A stretch of 64,000 nucleotides of DNA from Phycisphaerales bacterium (lineage in GTDB: Bacteria > Planctomycetota > Phycisphaerae > Phycisphaerales > SM1A02), in the NCBI GenBank assembly GCA_029242715.1, contig JAQWTL010000036.1:1-64000 (forward strand), in the 5' to 3' direction. The notes below the pieces were generated by a model. It did not search any database. It was not told the origin of the DNA and saw only the letters and a list, made by a program, of their open reading frames with translations. The first letter of the stretch is position 1; every line of letters begins with the position of its first letter. The translations under genes were made by a program, and so were the position numbers. This document shows positions 54,079 to 62,910 of the stretch, piece after piece.

Positions 54079-54675
54079 ATGATCAATGGACCCATGAAAA
54101 GGCTTCTTGTCGCTGGCTTGGTTGCAACTGGCTGCGGAGCATTTGCTCAAGCCGCACATTCAGGCGACCAGGCTGCATTGCTCGTAGCTGGAATTGCTCA
54201 ATCTGGAATCGCAGTTGGCACCCCCGGTGACACCGTGTCCCAGTGGTGGGAAGTTCGCAGAGCCGATGTCGGAACCCGCAGCAACCATCAGGCAGACGGT
54301 GGTGACGCCTACATGAAGCTTGGCGACATCAAGGGTGAATACCAGCCATCTGATGAGACTCAAAGTGATGCTTTCGTCAAGCTTGGCGACATCAAGGGTG
54401 AATACACCGCTTCCGGCAAAGAGGTCGAAGGACACGTTGATTCCAGTGATATTGCCCTCCTGATGTCGTACTACGGCAAGCCCCAGGGCGATGTCAACGG
54501 TGATGGCAAGAGCGACATCGGCGACCTGGCCCTGCTCATGGACTGGATGGGTCGTCCTCGTGCGGACCTCCTGATTACTGTTCAGGGGCAGCTCGAAGAC
54601 TCTTCCTCGCTCTCAAGCGAACCTCCTGCAGGAGCCCGAAAAGCGCCTTCACGAGTTGATCGCAACGGAAACTGA
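54079..54675 (+). CDS. Small secreted dockerin protein with duplicated KLGDIKGEY unit
   Basis: A 198-residue protein. AAAGGA lies upstream of the ATG, and residues ~1-25 form a signal peptide ending GAFAQA. Two copies of (Y/F)xKLGDIKGEY occur at ~78-88 and ~99-109, encoded by identical 27-bp DNA. The sequence faintly recalls the N-terminal strand of Hcp-type proteins (LKLxxIKGE), but nothing else of that fold is present. Residues ~124-165 hold two EF-hand-like halves (VDSSDIALLMSYYG and DVNGDGKSDIGDLALLMDWMG), a dockerin-like module. The function is unknown; it is likely cell-surface or extracellular. A terminator follows. Confidence 0.78.
   Translation: MINGPMKRLLVAGLVATGCGAFAQAAHSGDQAALLVAGIAQSGIAVGTPGDTVSQWWEVRRADVGTRSNHQADGGDAYMKLGDIKGEYQPSDETQSDAFVKLGDIKGEYTASGKEVEGHVDSSDIALLMSYYGKPQGDVNGDGKSDIGDLALLMDWMGRPRADLLITVQGQLEDSSSLSSEPPAGARKAPSRVDRNGN
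54316..54405 (+). repeat. Exact 27-bp direct repeat, 63-bp period
   Basis: Copies at 54316-54342 and 54379-54405 are identical and in frame, encoding KLGDIKGEY. Their start-to-start distance is 63 bp (21 codons). Identity at the DNA level, including third positions, indicates a recent duplication or conversion. Confidence 0.9.
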
Positions 54676-54710
54676 CAGAGTCATTTTCCCTGAAAAGCCT
54701 CCCCCTCCAG

Positions 54711-54752
54711 CCGCCCCCCCGACTCCACACAGGTCGTGGGGGCGGTTCTTTT
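54711..54752 (+). terminator. Rho-independent terminator after the small dockerin gene
   Basis: A long GC stem (CCGCCCCC...CGAC pairing with GTCG...GGGGGCGG) is followed by TTCTTTT. It lies 36 bp after the stop at 54675 and upstream of the 2-hydroxyacid dehydrogenase start. Confidence 0.85.
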
Positions 54753-54772
54753 CTCGCTATGCTCAACAGGCA

Positions 54773-55732
54773 ATGGCTTCTTCACACAAGATCGTGATCC
54801 TTGGACGAGTCTTTCCCCAGATGCCTGAACTGATCCAGGAAGCTGGCCTTGGCCATGTCGAGGTCGTATCACTTCCTGAAGCGGTCCACATGTCAAAGGA
54901 AAAGATGTTTGAAGCAGTCCAGGGTGCCAGCGGCCTCATCTCACTTCCACATGTGCCCGTCACCGCCGCCTTGATGGATGCCGCAGGTCCTGAACTCCAG
55001 GTCATCAGCAACCACGCAGTCGGTTTGGACAATATTGATCTTCAGGCTGCCAGGCAACGAAACATCACCGTATGCAATACGCCGGAGCCTGTCCTGGAAC
55101 CAACGGCCGATATCGCATGGCTGCTGATGATGGGTGCCGCCCGACGGGTTCGCGAAGGCGAACAGCTCATGAAGGATGGCGAGTGGGCTGGGTTTGCAAC
55201 CGATCTCCTGCTTGGGCAACGAATGATCGGCGCGACGCTTCTGATCGTGGGAGCGGGTCGCATCGGGGCTGCAGTAGCCCGCCGATCGATCGGCTGGAAC
55301 ATGCGAGTCCTGTACGTCGCCAACTCGGACAAGCCATTGCTTGAAGAAGCACCGCTCCATGCGAAGCGTGTTGAGCTTGAAGAAGGCCTGCAAGAAGCCG
55401 ACTTCGTTTCCCTCCATCTGCCGCTCTGCCCGGAAACCCACCATCTCATCAATGCCCAACGATTGTCGATGATGAAACCCACCTCGGTACTGGTGAATAC
55501 CTCCCGTGGCCCGATCGTCGATGAAGTTGCCCTGATCGATGCCCTTCGGAAAGGCGTGATCTTTGCGGCGGGCCTGGATGTCTTCGAGAATGAGCCAGAC
55601 TTTCGCCCTGAATTCCTCCAACTGCCCAATGTGCTGGCCCTGCCCCACCTGGGGTCTGCAACGAGAGCAGATCGGCTCTGGTCAACCCACCTGGTTGTCG
55701 AGAATCTCACGAAGGCGCTCCAAGACGGGTAG
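54773..55732 (+). CDS. D-2-hydroxyacid dehydrogenase (NAD-dependent)
   Basis: A 319-residue oxidoreductase of the D-isomer-specific 2-hydroxyacid dehydrogenase family (glyoxylate/hydroxypyruvate reductase and SerA relatives). The ATG at 54773 (MASSHKIVILGRVF) lies after the terminator; the longer frame to 54656 would run through that hairpin. Landmarks are NHAVGLDNID (~82), the Rossmann loop LIVGAGRIGAAVARR (~159-173), LHLPLCPETHHLIN, VNTSRGPIVDE and LPHLGSATRADR, which contains the catalytic-type His. There is no ACT domain, so it is not a full-length SerA. It is followed by an MBL hydrolase and an MFS transporter. Confidence 0.9.
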   Translation: MASSHKIVILGRVFPQMPELIQEAGLGHVEVVSLPEAVHMSKEKMFEAVQGASGLISLPHVPVTAALMDAAGPELQVISNHAVGLDNIDLQAARQRNITVCNTPEPVLEPTADIAWLLMMGAARRVREGEQLMKDGEWAGFATDLLLGQRMIGATLLIVGAGRIGAAVARRSIGWNMRVLYVANSDKPLLEEAPLHAKRVELEEGLQEADFVSLHLPLCPETHHLINAQRLSMMKPTSVLVNTSRGPIVDEVALIDALRKGVIFAAGLDVFENEPDFRPEFLQLPNVLALPHLGSATRADRLWSTHLVVENLTKALQDG

Positions 55733-55744
55733 CATGCCACCTGC

Positions 55745-56614
55745 ATGGAACTGCACCTCCTCGGGACCGGATGCCCCGCTGTTGACCCAGATCGAATGGG
55801 TCCCGCTGCATTGGTGCGATCCAGCGAAGGCGCCCGAATTCTGGTTGATTGCGGATCCGGTGTTACCCAGCGACTGGTATCCGCAGGTACGCCCGGCGCC
55901 GACATCGATCTCCTGCTGCTGACCCACCTGCATTCAGATCACGTCGTCGACTTCTTCCAATTGGTCATCTCATCCTGGCACCAGGGCCGTGATCGTGGCT
56001 TGCAGGTTGTCGGACCAGCAGGCAGCCAGGAATTCCTCGGCGCTTTGCTGGAGGTCTGGAGACCTGAACTGGAGCGTCGCGTGATGCATGAGAAGCGACC
56101 ATCCATTGAAGGCCTGGATGTCGAGATCAACGAGATCGGCCATGGCGCGGAGATGGAACTGGGCGAACTGGTCATCGAAGCCTTTGAAGTCGATCACCGC
56201 CCGATGGCACCAGCCATGGGCTTTTCCTTCCGGGAAAAGAATCGCCACCTCGTGATCAGTGGTGACACGGGCCCATGCGAAACACTCATTGAAGCGGCAA
56301 TGGGATGCGATGTACTGCTTCATGATGTGCTGCTCAAACATGAAATGACTCCCGCAGAAGGTGTAAGGACCCAGGAAACCATTGACCAGGTGGCCTCCTA
56401 TCACGCCACGGCAGAACAGGTCGGTCGCATTGCGGCAGAAGCTGAAGCCAAGTCGTTGTTTCTGACGCATTTCGTTCCGACAAAATTTGATGAGCAGACT
56501 CTTCTGAACATGATTCGGGCCGACTATGGCGGCCCTGTGATCTGTGGAGAAGATCTGATGCTTGTAGACATTAATGATCCAACGACAGCCGGGATTGTCC
56601 GGCAAGTTGAATAA
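55745..56614 (+). CDS. Metallo-beta-lactamase-fold hydrolase (RNase Z/arylsulfatase-like)
   Basis: A 289-residue MBL-fold protein. THLHSDHVVDF (~61-71) is the Zn-binding HxHxDH motif. GDTGPCETLIEAA (~180) and THFVPT (~245) supply the further ligand positions, and the layout resembles RNase Z-like hydrolases. A tRNA-processing role is not shown; lactone or ester hydrolysis is also possible. It starts 12 bp after the 2-hydroxyacid dehydrogenase, so they are probably co-transcribed. Confidence 0.85.
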   Translation: MELHLLGTGCPAVDPDRMGPAALVRSSEGARILVDCGSGVTQRLVSAGTPGADIDLLLLTHLHSDHVVDFFQLVISSWHQGRDRGLQVVGPAGSQEFLGALLEVWRPELERRVMHEKRPSIEGLDVEINEIGHGAEMELGELVIEAFEVDHRPMAPAMGFSFREKNRHLVISGDTGPCETLIEAAMGCDVLLHDVLLKHEMTPAEGVRTQETIDQVASYHATAEQVGRIAAEAEAKSLFLTHFVPTKFDEQTLLNMIRADYGGPVICGEDLMLVDINDPTTAGIVRQVE

Positions 56615-56667
56615 GCCCGCACCAGACTCGCCGGGCAATTGCCCGGCAAAGATACGAGGAGACCACC

Positions 56668-58365
56668 GTGAGCACTGCAGCCCCTCCGGCACTGGGTACA
56701 GGCCGATCCGGAACATCCTCCAACCCTTATATCTTTGCAACCTGTTTCATCGCTCTGATCGCAACGGCTTTCGGATTCATGGTCCGGGTCAATGTGATGG
56801 ATACATGGCAGGTTGAATTCAACCTTTCGGAAACTCAGAAGGGCGAAATCTTCGGCGTCGGCCTCTGGCCATTTGCCATCAGCATCGTTCTCTTCTCACT
56901 CATCATTGATCGAATCGGCTATACCGTCGCGCTCTGGTTTGCCTTCTTCTGCCATATCCTCCAAGTCATTCTGCTGCTTACGGCTGAGGGCTATTGGGGT
57001 CTCTGGATCGGCACATTCATTGGAGCCCTGGGCAACGGCACAGTTGAGGCTGTCATCAACCCGGTGATTGCCTCGATCTATCACCGCAACAAGACCAAGT
57101 GGCTCACCATCCTGCATGCTGGCTGGCCAGGTGGCCTTGTTCTGGCAGGCATCCTGGCCATCTTCGTTGGCTGGATTACACAAGTACCCGATATTGATCC
57201 GTCTACTGGTCTGCAGTGGGCCTCGGAGTCGCTGGCCTTGGCCCAGGCTGAAGCCCAGCACTCCTGGATGTGGCAGATCGGCCTGATTCTGATTCCAGTA
57301 ATCATCTATGGTCTGATGCTGATCACCTGTCGCTTCCCGGTCAATGAGCGTGTCGCAGCAGGAGTTTCCTACCGAGCCATGCTTCAGGAAGCGGGCATCT
57401 TCGGCTGCCTGATCGTGACAGGCCTGGTCGTTGCGGAACTTGGTCGGGTCTTTGGCATCGCCAACTGGCTCCAAGGCGACATCATTCTCTTCGTCTGCGT
57501 TTGTTATGGCATGTACGTCCTGACATTTGGCCGCGGTATTTTCATCCTGCTCCTGCTGATCATGATCCCACTGGCGACAACCGAACTGGGAACAGACAGT
57601 TGGATCAAGTCACTGCTTGCTCCCATTACCAACGACTGGGGCATCAATGGACTCTGGGTCCTCGTCTACACCGCATTCATCATGACACTGCTTCGGTTCT
57701 GCATCGGACCATTCGTCCGGGTACTGGGACCACTTGGAATTCTCGCCATCTGCTCCGTATTCGCAGCCATTGGAATCTATGGCCTGGCAAACTTCTCCAG
57801 TGAAGCGACCGTTTGGATCATCATCGCGGCCACGGTTTACGGAATCGGCCAGACCTTCTTCTGGCCCTGCACACTGGGTCTTGTTGCCGAGCAGTTCCCA
57901 CGTGGCGGCGCCTTGACACTCAATGCGATAGCCGGCGTCGGGATGCTCGGAGTAGGCATCATCGGCGCACCACTCCTGGGGAACCTCCAGGACAACCAGA
58001 TCCATGCACAGATCGCAGCCACAGATCCCGGCGAGGGACTTGGTGGCCACATGATTCTGGACGAGGATGTACAGACGAGTGTGTTTGGCGAATATCGAAA
58101 GATCGATCGTGAAGGTCTGGAAGAACTTGCCAGATCAAACCCCGAGGCTCATGCTGAAATCATTGAATTGCAGAATGAAGGCAAGATGTCTGCACTTCAA
58201 CTGGCTGGAATTCCGCCGATCTTCATGGCAATCTGTTACCTGTTGCTGATGCTGTATTACCGATCCCAGGGCGGCTACAAGCCAGTTGATCTTGGTGTTG
58301 ATGAGCTTCCATCCGAGGAGGAATACCTCGATGGGCAGAACCGATTCATCTCATCAGAGGATTAG
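56668..58365 (+). CDS. Major facilitator superfamily transporter
   Basis: A 565-residue transporter with about 12-14 membrane helices. The start is GTG with GAGGAG ~6 nt upstream. Helices begin near residue 24 (FATCFIALIATAFGFMVRV). LIIDRIGYTVALW is a motif-A-like loop after helix 2. A ~60-residue soluble insertion (~445-505) lies before the last helix, and the C-terminal tail is acidic. The substrate is unknown. With the upstream dehydrogenase and hydrolase it may import a hydroxy-acid or sugar-acid compound. Confidence 0.85.
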   Translation: MSTAAPPALGTGRSGTSSNPYIFATCFIALIATAFGFMVRVNVMDTWQVEFNLSETQKGEIFGVGLWPFAISIVLFSLIIDRIGYTVALWFAFFCHILQVILLLTAEGYWGLWIGTFIGALGNGTVEAVINPVIASIYHRNKTKWLTILHAGWPGGLVLAGILAIFVGWITQVPDIDPSTGLQWASESLALAQAEAQHSWMWQIGLILIPVIIYGLMLITCRFPVNERVAAGVSYRAMLQEAGIFGCLIVTGLVVAELGRVFGIANWLQGDIILFVCVCYGMYVLTFGRGIFILLLLIMIPLATTELGTDSWIKSLLAPITNDWGINGLWVLVYTAFIMTLLRFCIGPFVRVLGPLGILAICSVFAAIGIYGLANFSSEATVWIIIAATVYGIGQTFFWPCTLGLVAEQFPRGGALTLNAIAGVGMLGVGIIGAPLLGNLQDNQIHAQIAATDPGEGLGGHMILDEDVQTSVFGEYRKIDREGLEELARSNPEAHAEIIELQNEGKMSALQLAGIPPIFMAICYLLLMLYYRSQGGYKPVDLGVDELPSEEEYLDGQNRFISSED

Positions 58366-58385
58366 CCGCGCCATTGCACGATGAA

Positions 58386-58425
58386 CCAAAAATAGCCAGG
58401 GCCGGTCCCGAGGGACCGGCCCCTG
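58386..58425 (-). terminator. Terminator hairpin downstream of tRNA-Glu (minus strand)
   Basis: A near-perfect stem, GCCGGTCCC/GGGACCGGC, extended by flanking pairs. On the minus strand it is followed by TATTTTT, so it should end tRNA-Glu transcription. It may also stop the MFS transcript from the other side, where the tail is only pyrimidine-rich. Confidence 0.8.
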
Positions 58426-58440
58426 CCTTCCTTCTCTGAA

Positions 58441-58512
58441 TGACCCCGGGGAGAATCGAACTCCCGTTTTGAGGATGAGAACCTCACGTCCTAGCCGCTA
58501 GACGACGGGGCC
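58441..58512 (-). tRNA. tRNA-Glu (CTC anticodon)
   Basis: On the minus strand the acceptor is GGCCCCG/CGGGGTC with discriminator A. The anticodon stem TGAGG/CCTCA encloses TTCTCAT (anticodon CTC). The T-arm is GGGAG/CTCCC with TTCGATT. CCA is not encoded. Confidence 0.95.
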
Positions 58513-58651
58513 GGCGAGCCGGGAATAGTACCGGGAGCGTGCCAGCCGGGCAACAGATTGGCTTCTACACCCCCCGGCAACCCTGAAACTGCCTCCTCTC
58601 CCCGCTGCGTTCATTGAAGATCAGCAGTCACGCTCGATTACACTTTGCCAG

Positions 58652-59545
58652 ATGAGCGATGACTATCGCCTGGGAGTCGACCTGGGCGGAACCAAGATCG
58701 AGGCCGCACTTCTTGAGCCAAATGGCGCATTGGTTTCTCGTACGCGCATCGAGACTCCACAAGGCGAGTACCAAGGAACACTGAAAGCCATTCGCGATCT
58801 TGTTCAGGAAATTGAACACAAGCACCAACTTGCCCCTTTGCCTCTGGGCATTGGTGTTCCTGGCAGTCCTTCTCCAGCAACTGGCTTGATGCGCAATGCC
58901 AACTCGCTGTGCCTGAACGACATGCCATTGAGAGAAGATCTGGAAGGCATTCTCCAACGCCCTGTTCGCATGGCAAACGATGCCAATTGCCTGGCATTGA
59001 GTGAAGCCGTTGACGGTGCTGCTGCCGAAGCAGGCACCGTATTCGGGATCATTCTTGGCACTGGCGTCGGCGGCGGCGTCGTTATTGGCAAGCAATTGAT
59101 CGAAGGACAGAATGCGGTAGCCGGCGAATGGGGACACATGCCATTGCCTTGGCCGCAACAGGATGAGTGTCCGGGTGGACATTGCTACTGCGGAAGAAAC
59201 GGCTGTCTGGAGACATGGATCAGTGGCACCGCCGTCGAGGCCGAAGCCACCCGGGAGAACATCGAGATCAAGCAGGCCACGGACATGATCACGAATGCCT
59301 CTGCTGCCAGGCTTCTGGAACGATGGCTTGATCGTCTCGCCAGAAGCCTTGCCGTTGTCATCAACATCATTGACCCTGATGTCATCGTCGTCGGCGGCGG
59401 ACTGAACCGCATCGATGCGATCTACGAGGAAGTCCCTCGACTGTTGCCGACATGGGTTTTCAGCGATGTGGTGACGACGAGGATCGTTCCAGCTGAACAT
59501 GGCGACAGCAGCGGTATTCGCGGGGCCGCCCGACTCTGGCCGTGA
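58652..59545 (+). CDS. ROK-family sugar kinase (fructokinase/N-acetylglucosamine kinase-like)
   Basis: A 297-residue ATP-dependent sugar kinase. The phosphate-binding LGVDLGGTKIEAALL (~7-21), substrate-side EWGHMPLP (~158-165) and the ROK zinc site CPGGHCYCGRNGCLETW (~173-189) are intact. Mak-type fructokinases and NagK share this pattern, so the sugar cannot be fixed. No clear SD is visible. It lies between tRNA-Glu and a minus-strand lipoprotein gene. Confidence 0.88.
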   Translation: MSDDYRLGVDLGGTKIEAALLEPNGALVSRTRIETPQGEYQGTLKAIRDLVQEIEHKHQLAPLPLGIGVPGSPSPATGLMRNANSLCLNDMPLREDLEGILQRPVRMANDANCLALSEAVDGAAAEAGTVFGIILGTGVGGGVVIGKQLIEGQNAVAGEWGHMPLPWPQQDECPGGHCYCGRNGCLETWISGTAVEAEATRENIEIKQATDMITNASAARLLERWLDRLARSLAVVINIIDPDVIVVGGGLNRIDAIYEEVPRLLPTWVFSDVVTTRIVPAEHGDSSGIRGAARLWP

Positions 59546-59557
59546 TTGACCGCGATT

Positions 59558-59917
59558 CTATGGCTGGCCGATATTGCCGTTTGGATCCACTTGCACCGGA
59601 TTGGTTCCAACGCCTTCGGGTTCTGCATCTGGAACTTCGGTGCTTTCTACTTCACGACTTGTCAGTTCCTGAGTCCGCTCGGCAATGAAAGGGTCAGGAT
59701 CAAAGGGATCCTTGACCACATTCACATTGGGCTCCAGTTCCGCATAGGCAGGGTTGCCAACTGACCCGGTCTGTTCCTGCATGGCCAGTTGGCCCTGGGC
59801 CTTGATGGCACTTTCCTGCTGGCCAAGATCTCGCGTTGACAGAGGATCACAGCCAATGCTGGCAAATCCCATGGCTCCGATGGCTACAACTGTGATTGCT
59901 TGGGCGACTGGTCGCAT
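59558..59917 (-). CDS. Small predicted lipoprotein
   Basis: A 119-residue protein with a lipoprotein signal peptide: the hydrophobic stretch ~5-20, then FASIGC, giving a lipidated Cys23. The mature part is polar and Pro/Glu-rich, without a recognised fold. AGGAG lies ~8 nt before the ATG. It is convergent with the ROK kinase gene. Function unknown. Confidence 0.65.
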   Translation of the reverse strand: MRPVAQAITVVAIGAMGFASIGCDPLSTRDLGQQESAIKAQGQLAMQEQTGSVGNPAYAELEPNVNVVKDPFDPDPFIAERTQELTSREVESTEVPDAEPEGVGTNPVQVDPNGNIGQP

Positions 59918-60191
59918 GGTGGCTTCTCCTCAGGCGGCCATTCTACGTTCTTCTGGCCGATGGGCATCCAGCGAAGGGGGCGTTGCCGGACACGAGGAGG
60001 TAAATGCCGCATGAGACGCTCTGGGAGCGGATGAACCGATAGATCTTGATTAGTACCTGTGGGAAACATGGGCGAAGTATAGACCTCGAAACCAAGCCTC
60101 CCTCAAGTACATGCTCTTGTTGCGAAACATGCCTTAGAGCCACTTGCTGCTATTTGGCCCTGTCTAGCCCAAGGCCCTCAAAGGGCATTAC
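59918..60191. other. 274-bp intergenic region between two lipoprotein genes
   Basis: On the minus strand, TATACT near 60076-60081 could be a -10 box for the downstream lipoprotein gene. A short hairpin CGCTC-CCA-GAGCG lies nearby at about 60020-60032. Both strands carry 60-66 codon frames with no family resemblance. I see no defined RNA. Confidence 0.3.
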
Positions 60192-61133
60192 TCAGGATGG
60201 CCGAGGCATCATTGCCCCGGCGATTCCCATCATCGCCTGGTCAAAGGCTTCCTGAGTGTCGGCCTTTTCCATTGCATCAAGCGCACTATCGATCATTGGC
60301 AGCATGGGCTGGATTTTGACGAGTTCCGTATTGATGGTCGTCCCATCCATGCCCGTCAATTCCGCCTTCACTGCAGGTATCACCATGGCAAACTGCTTGC
60401 TCATCAAGGCCGGAACCCAACGGTCGTCAATCTTGATCATTTCGGTCGTCTCATCTGGCCTTTGATTCATGCTGACGACAATGACGGCCTTGTCCCCATC
60501 CACGCTCTTGACCGTCGACTTCAAGGTGCGAGCCTGGTTGAAGGCATTCCTCATCTGCTCTACCTCACTGGGCATGTTCTTCATGTCAGTATTGGCGATC
60601 TGTTTCATCATTTTCATGATTTCAGGGCCATAGGCCCCAATCACCTGGCCAAGCTTGACCTTCATCAGACCTTCTGCTGTCCCAAGATCACTGTTGACCA
60701 GCATCTCCATGACTTTCACGATCAGGTCGTAGTTCTCCATGACAAGTTCGGCCTGCTCGCCCGCCGACTTCTTCATGCCCGCCATGAACATCTTGCCCAT
60801 GGCGCTGTTGAGTATGAATTCCTTCTTGTCCGCCAGAACCTTCACAGCTTTACGAGCCGTATTCATGGCAGCGTCATACGCCTTGGCATCCAGCTTCTGA
60901 CCAAAGGCATGAACGACTCCATTGATATCTGATCGCCATGTGCTCGGCAAGGCTTCCCATACCAGAACAGGGTCTTCATTCTCCATGGCATCATGCATCG
61001 CGATCACAAGAGCGTCCGGGCGGTCGTAATCGAATCCAGAACCACCACATCCTCCTGCAAACACAGAGAGCATGATGATGATGAACGCACCAATCGTGCG
61101 ACGCGCCTGAATGGCTGTTACCTGAGCTGACAT
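60192..61133 (-). CDS. Predicted lipoprotein, helical, unknown function
   Basis: A 313-residue protein. The ATG at 61133 (MSAQVTAIQARR) is preferred because GGAG lies ~7 nt upstream; the longer frame starts at 61154. The hydrophobic segment ~14-27 ends at the lipobox VFAGGC, so Cys is lipidated near residue 29. The mature part is Met/Lys/Ala-rich and helical, with a segment near 225-250 (SVDGDKAVIVVSMN...RWVPALM) like the beta region of DUF-type membrane-lipid-associated proteins. Family not recognised. Confidence 0.7.
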   Translation of the reverse strand: MSAQVTAIQARRTIGAFIIIMLSVFAGGCGGSGFDYDRPDALVIAMHDAMENEDPVLVWEALPSTWRSDINGVVHAFGQKLDAKAYDAAMNTARKAVKVLADKKEFILNSAMGKMFMAGMKKSAGEQAELVMENYDLIVKVMEMLVNSDLGTAEGLMKVKLGQVIGAYGPEIMKMMKQIANTDMKNMPSEVEQMRNAFNQARTLKSTVKSVDGDKAVIVVSMNQRPDETTEMIKIDDRWVPALMSKQFAMVIPAVKAELTGMDGTTINTELVKIQPMLPMIDSALDAMEKADTQEAFDQAMMGIAGAMMPRPS

Positions 61134-61281
61134 GGTCTTCTCCAAATCGATCACGGTTTTCTGAGTTATGACTGGCTCCCGATGATGCCAGAGGGAACAT
61201 CATGACGACGCGAGCACACCAGCGTCAACCTTGGGATGGGTGAGACCGAATAATGAACTCGATAAAGCTGTTGAGGCCGGA

Positions 61282-62850
61282 CTACCAGGCCATGCTGGCC
61301 GGCATCAGTCTGTCCTGACACCAGGCACTGAGTTCGGCGACAGTGTCACCCACAGCAGCAATGACACCATCCGGGCGAACCAGGACCATACCCCCATCAG
61401 TCAGCCCCATGGCATGTGCCAAAGCGCCCTTTGGATCTTCCGCATCACCGCCAGGTCCAACTCGTTTGATGGCGATTGGCAAGCCATTTCCTTCAAGACC
61501 AAATGACAAGCTGCCGAGATCGCACTGCTCACCGAAGATCACGACTGTGGGGCCGACATCTCGCAACAGGCAGGTACTGGATGAAGGCAAGCCACTCACT
61601 GAAACAAGCCGATCGGGAAAACCATCACCTGGACCGTGAGAAGCATGCTCTCGGCGAATGCCTGCCAGAGGTCCTTCACGATAGGACACGCTGTCCTCCG
61701 TAAGCATTCCGATGATCTTGCGACGTACCGGACCAATGGAAGTTGCAAGTGGGACAAGGATGGATCGCACCCCACGTGCAACATGTCCAGTCTTGGACCA
61801 GTTGCGCATCAGTGCCGCAGTACCTTTGACGACCATGGCCCCCACGGGATGTCGTTCAGCTTGATAGGTATTCAGGAGGGCTTCTGGTGCCTTGCCTGCA
61901 TGAACCATCGCAAGCTTCCAGGCCAGGTTGATGGCATCCTGGATCCCGGTATTCATTCCCTGCCCACCAGCAGGGCTGTGGACATGGGCCGCGTCTCCAG
62001 CCAGGAATATCCTGCCGTGACGATATTGTTCCACTTGCCGTTCATTCACTCTGAACTCAGAAAGCCAGAAAGACTCCGTCAGATGCCATCCCCAACTCGT
62101 CCGTTCGGAGAGCACCTGCTGGATCTGCTCCAGGGTTACCGGGGCCAATTGAGCATCTTCCTCAACAAGGCCGTCATCACAGATGATCCGCCATCGCTGT
62201 GGGCCAATGGGAAAACAGGCCACTGCTCCCTGGGCCGCTGTTTCAATCATCAGTTCATCCATCCGGGTTTCTTCCTGAATACCAACATCAGCAATAAGCC
62301 AACGACGGTTGGTCGATTCGCCCGGGAAGGAGAGACCAAGTTTCTTTCGTACGGTCGAATGTCCGCCATCGCAGGCCAGCAGCCAGGGGACTTGAACGGT
62401 TTCAGTTTCATTCCCTTTGCCAAGGGTGACTGTCACACCATCCTCACCATGCTGAAAAGATTGCAGTTCAACATCCCGCTCAACGGTGACATCATGTGAA
62501 GCCAGGGCATCAATGAGAATCTTCTCAGTGTCATATTGGGGAATGAAGACCCCCGGAGGATCCCCTCGGCCATCCTCGGCAAACAGGAGATGCGCTCTTT
62601 GCTTGCCGTCGGAGAAGAAGTTGACCCCCCGTACTGCAGAGTGGTTCTCGAGGAACGTCTCCATTGGCAGAAACGGATCAAGGCATTGCAGTGAACGCCG
62701 CCAGATCACCAGTGCCTTGGAGATATCCGTAGGCGACATTGATTTGTCGATGATTCGGCAGGGCGTACGAAGTTGCGACAGGACCAGTGCTGCTGTCAAA
62801 CCAACAGGACCAGCTCCAACGATGAGAACAGGTGTTTCTCTAGGTGGCAT
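61282..62850 (-). CDS. FAD-dependent aromatic-type monooxygenase
   Basis: A 522-residue flavoprotein of the p-hydroxybenzoate/phenol hydroxylase group (PheA/TfdB/MhpA-like). Residues ~5-35 carry the dinucleotide motif VLIVGAGPVGLTAALVLSQL. LLACDGGHSTVRKKLG (~160) matches the DG motif, and FLAGDAAHVHSPAGGQGMN (~287-305) is the second FAD motif. The C-terminal ~110 residues form a thioredoxin-like domain (GGMVLVRPDGVIAAVG). Substrate unknown. It is divergent from the sulfotransferase, with 60 bp between starts. Confidence 0.9.
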   Translation of the reverse strand: MPPRETPVLIVGAGPVGLTAALVLSQLRTPCRIIDKSMSPTDISKALVIWRRSLQCLDPFLPMETFLENHSAVRGVNFFSDGKQRAHLLFAEDGRGDPPGVFIPQYDTEKILIDALASHDVTVERDVELQSFQHGEDGVTVTLGKGNETETVQVPWLLACDGGHSTVRKKLGLSFPGESTNRRWLIADVGIQEETRMDELMIETAAQGAVACFPIGPQRWRIICDDGLVEEDAQLAPVTLEQIQQVLSERTSWGWHLTESFWLSEFRVNERQVEQYRHGRIFLAGDAAHVHSPAGGQGMNTGIQDAINLAWKLAMVHAGKAPEALLNTYQAERHPVGAMVVKGTAALMRNWSKTGHVARGVRSILVPLATSIGPVRRKIIGMLTEDSVSYREGPLAGIRREHASHGPGDGFPDRLVSVSGLPSSSTCLLRDVGPTVVIFGEQCDLGSLSFGLEGNGLPIAIKRVGPGGDAEDPKGALAHAMGLTDGGMVLVRPDGVIAAVGDTVAELSAWCQDRLMPASMAW

Positions 62851-62910
62851 AAGCGGAATTCTAACTATTTATGGAGTCACAGCACCAATAATGACTAATC
62901 TGGAAGTTCA

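Noticed and set aside
54656-54773. N-terminal extension of the 2-hydroxyacid dehydrogenase
   Set aside because: The extension would translate through a strong terminator hairpin at 54711-54752 and is not similar to the family N-terminus.
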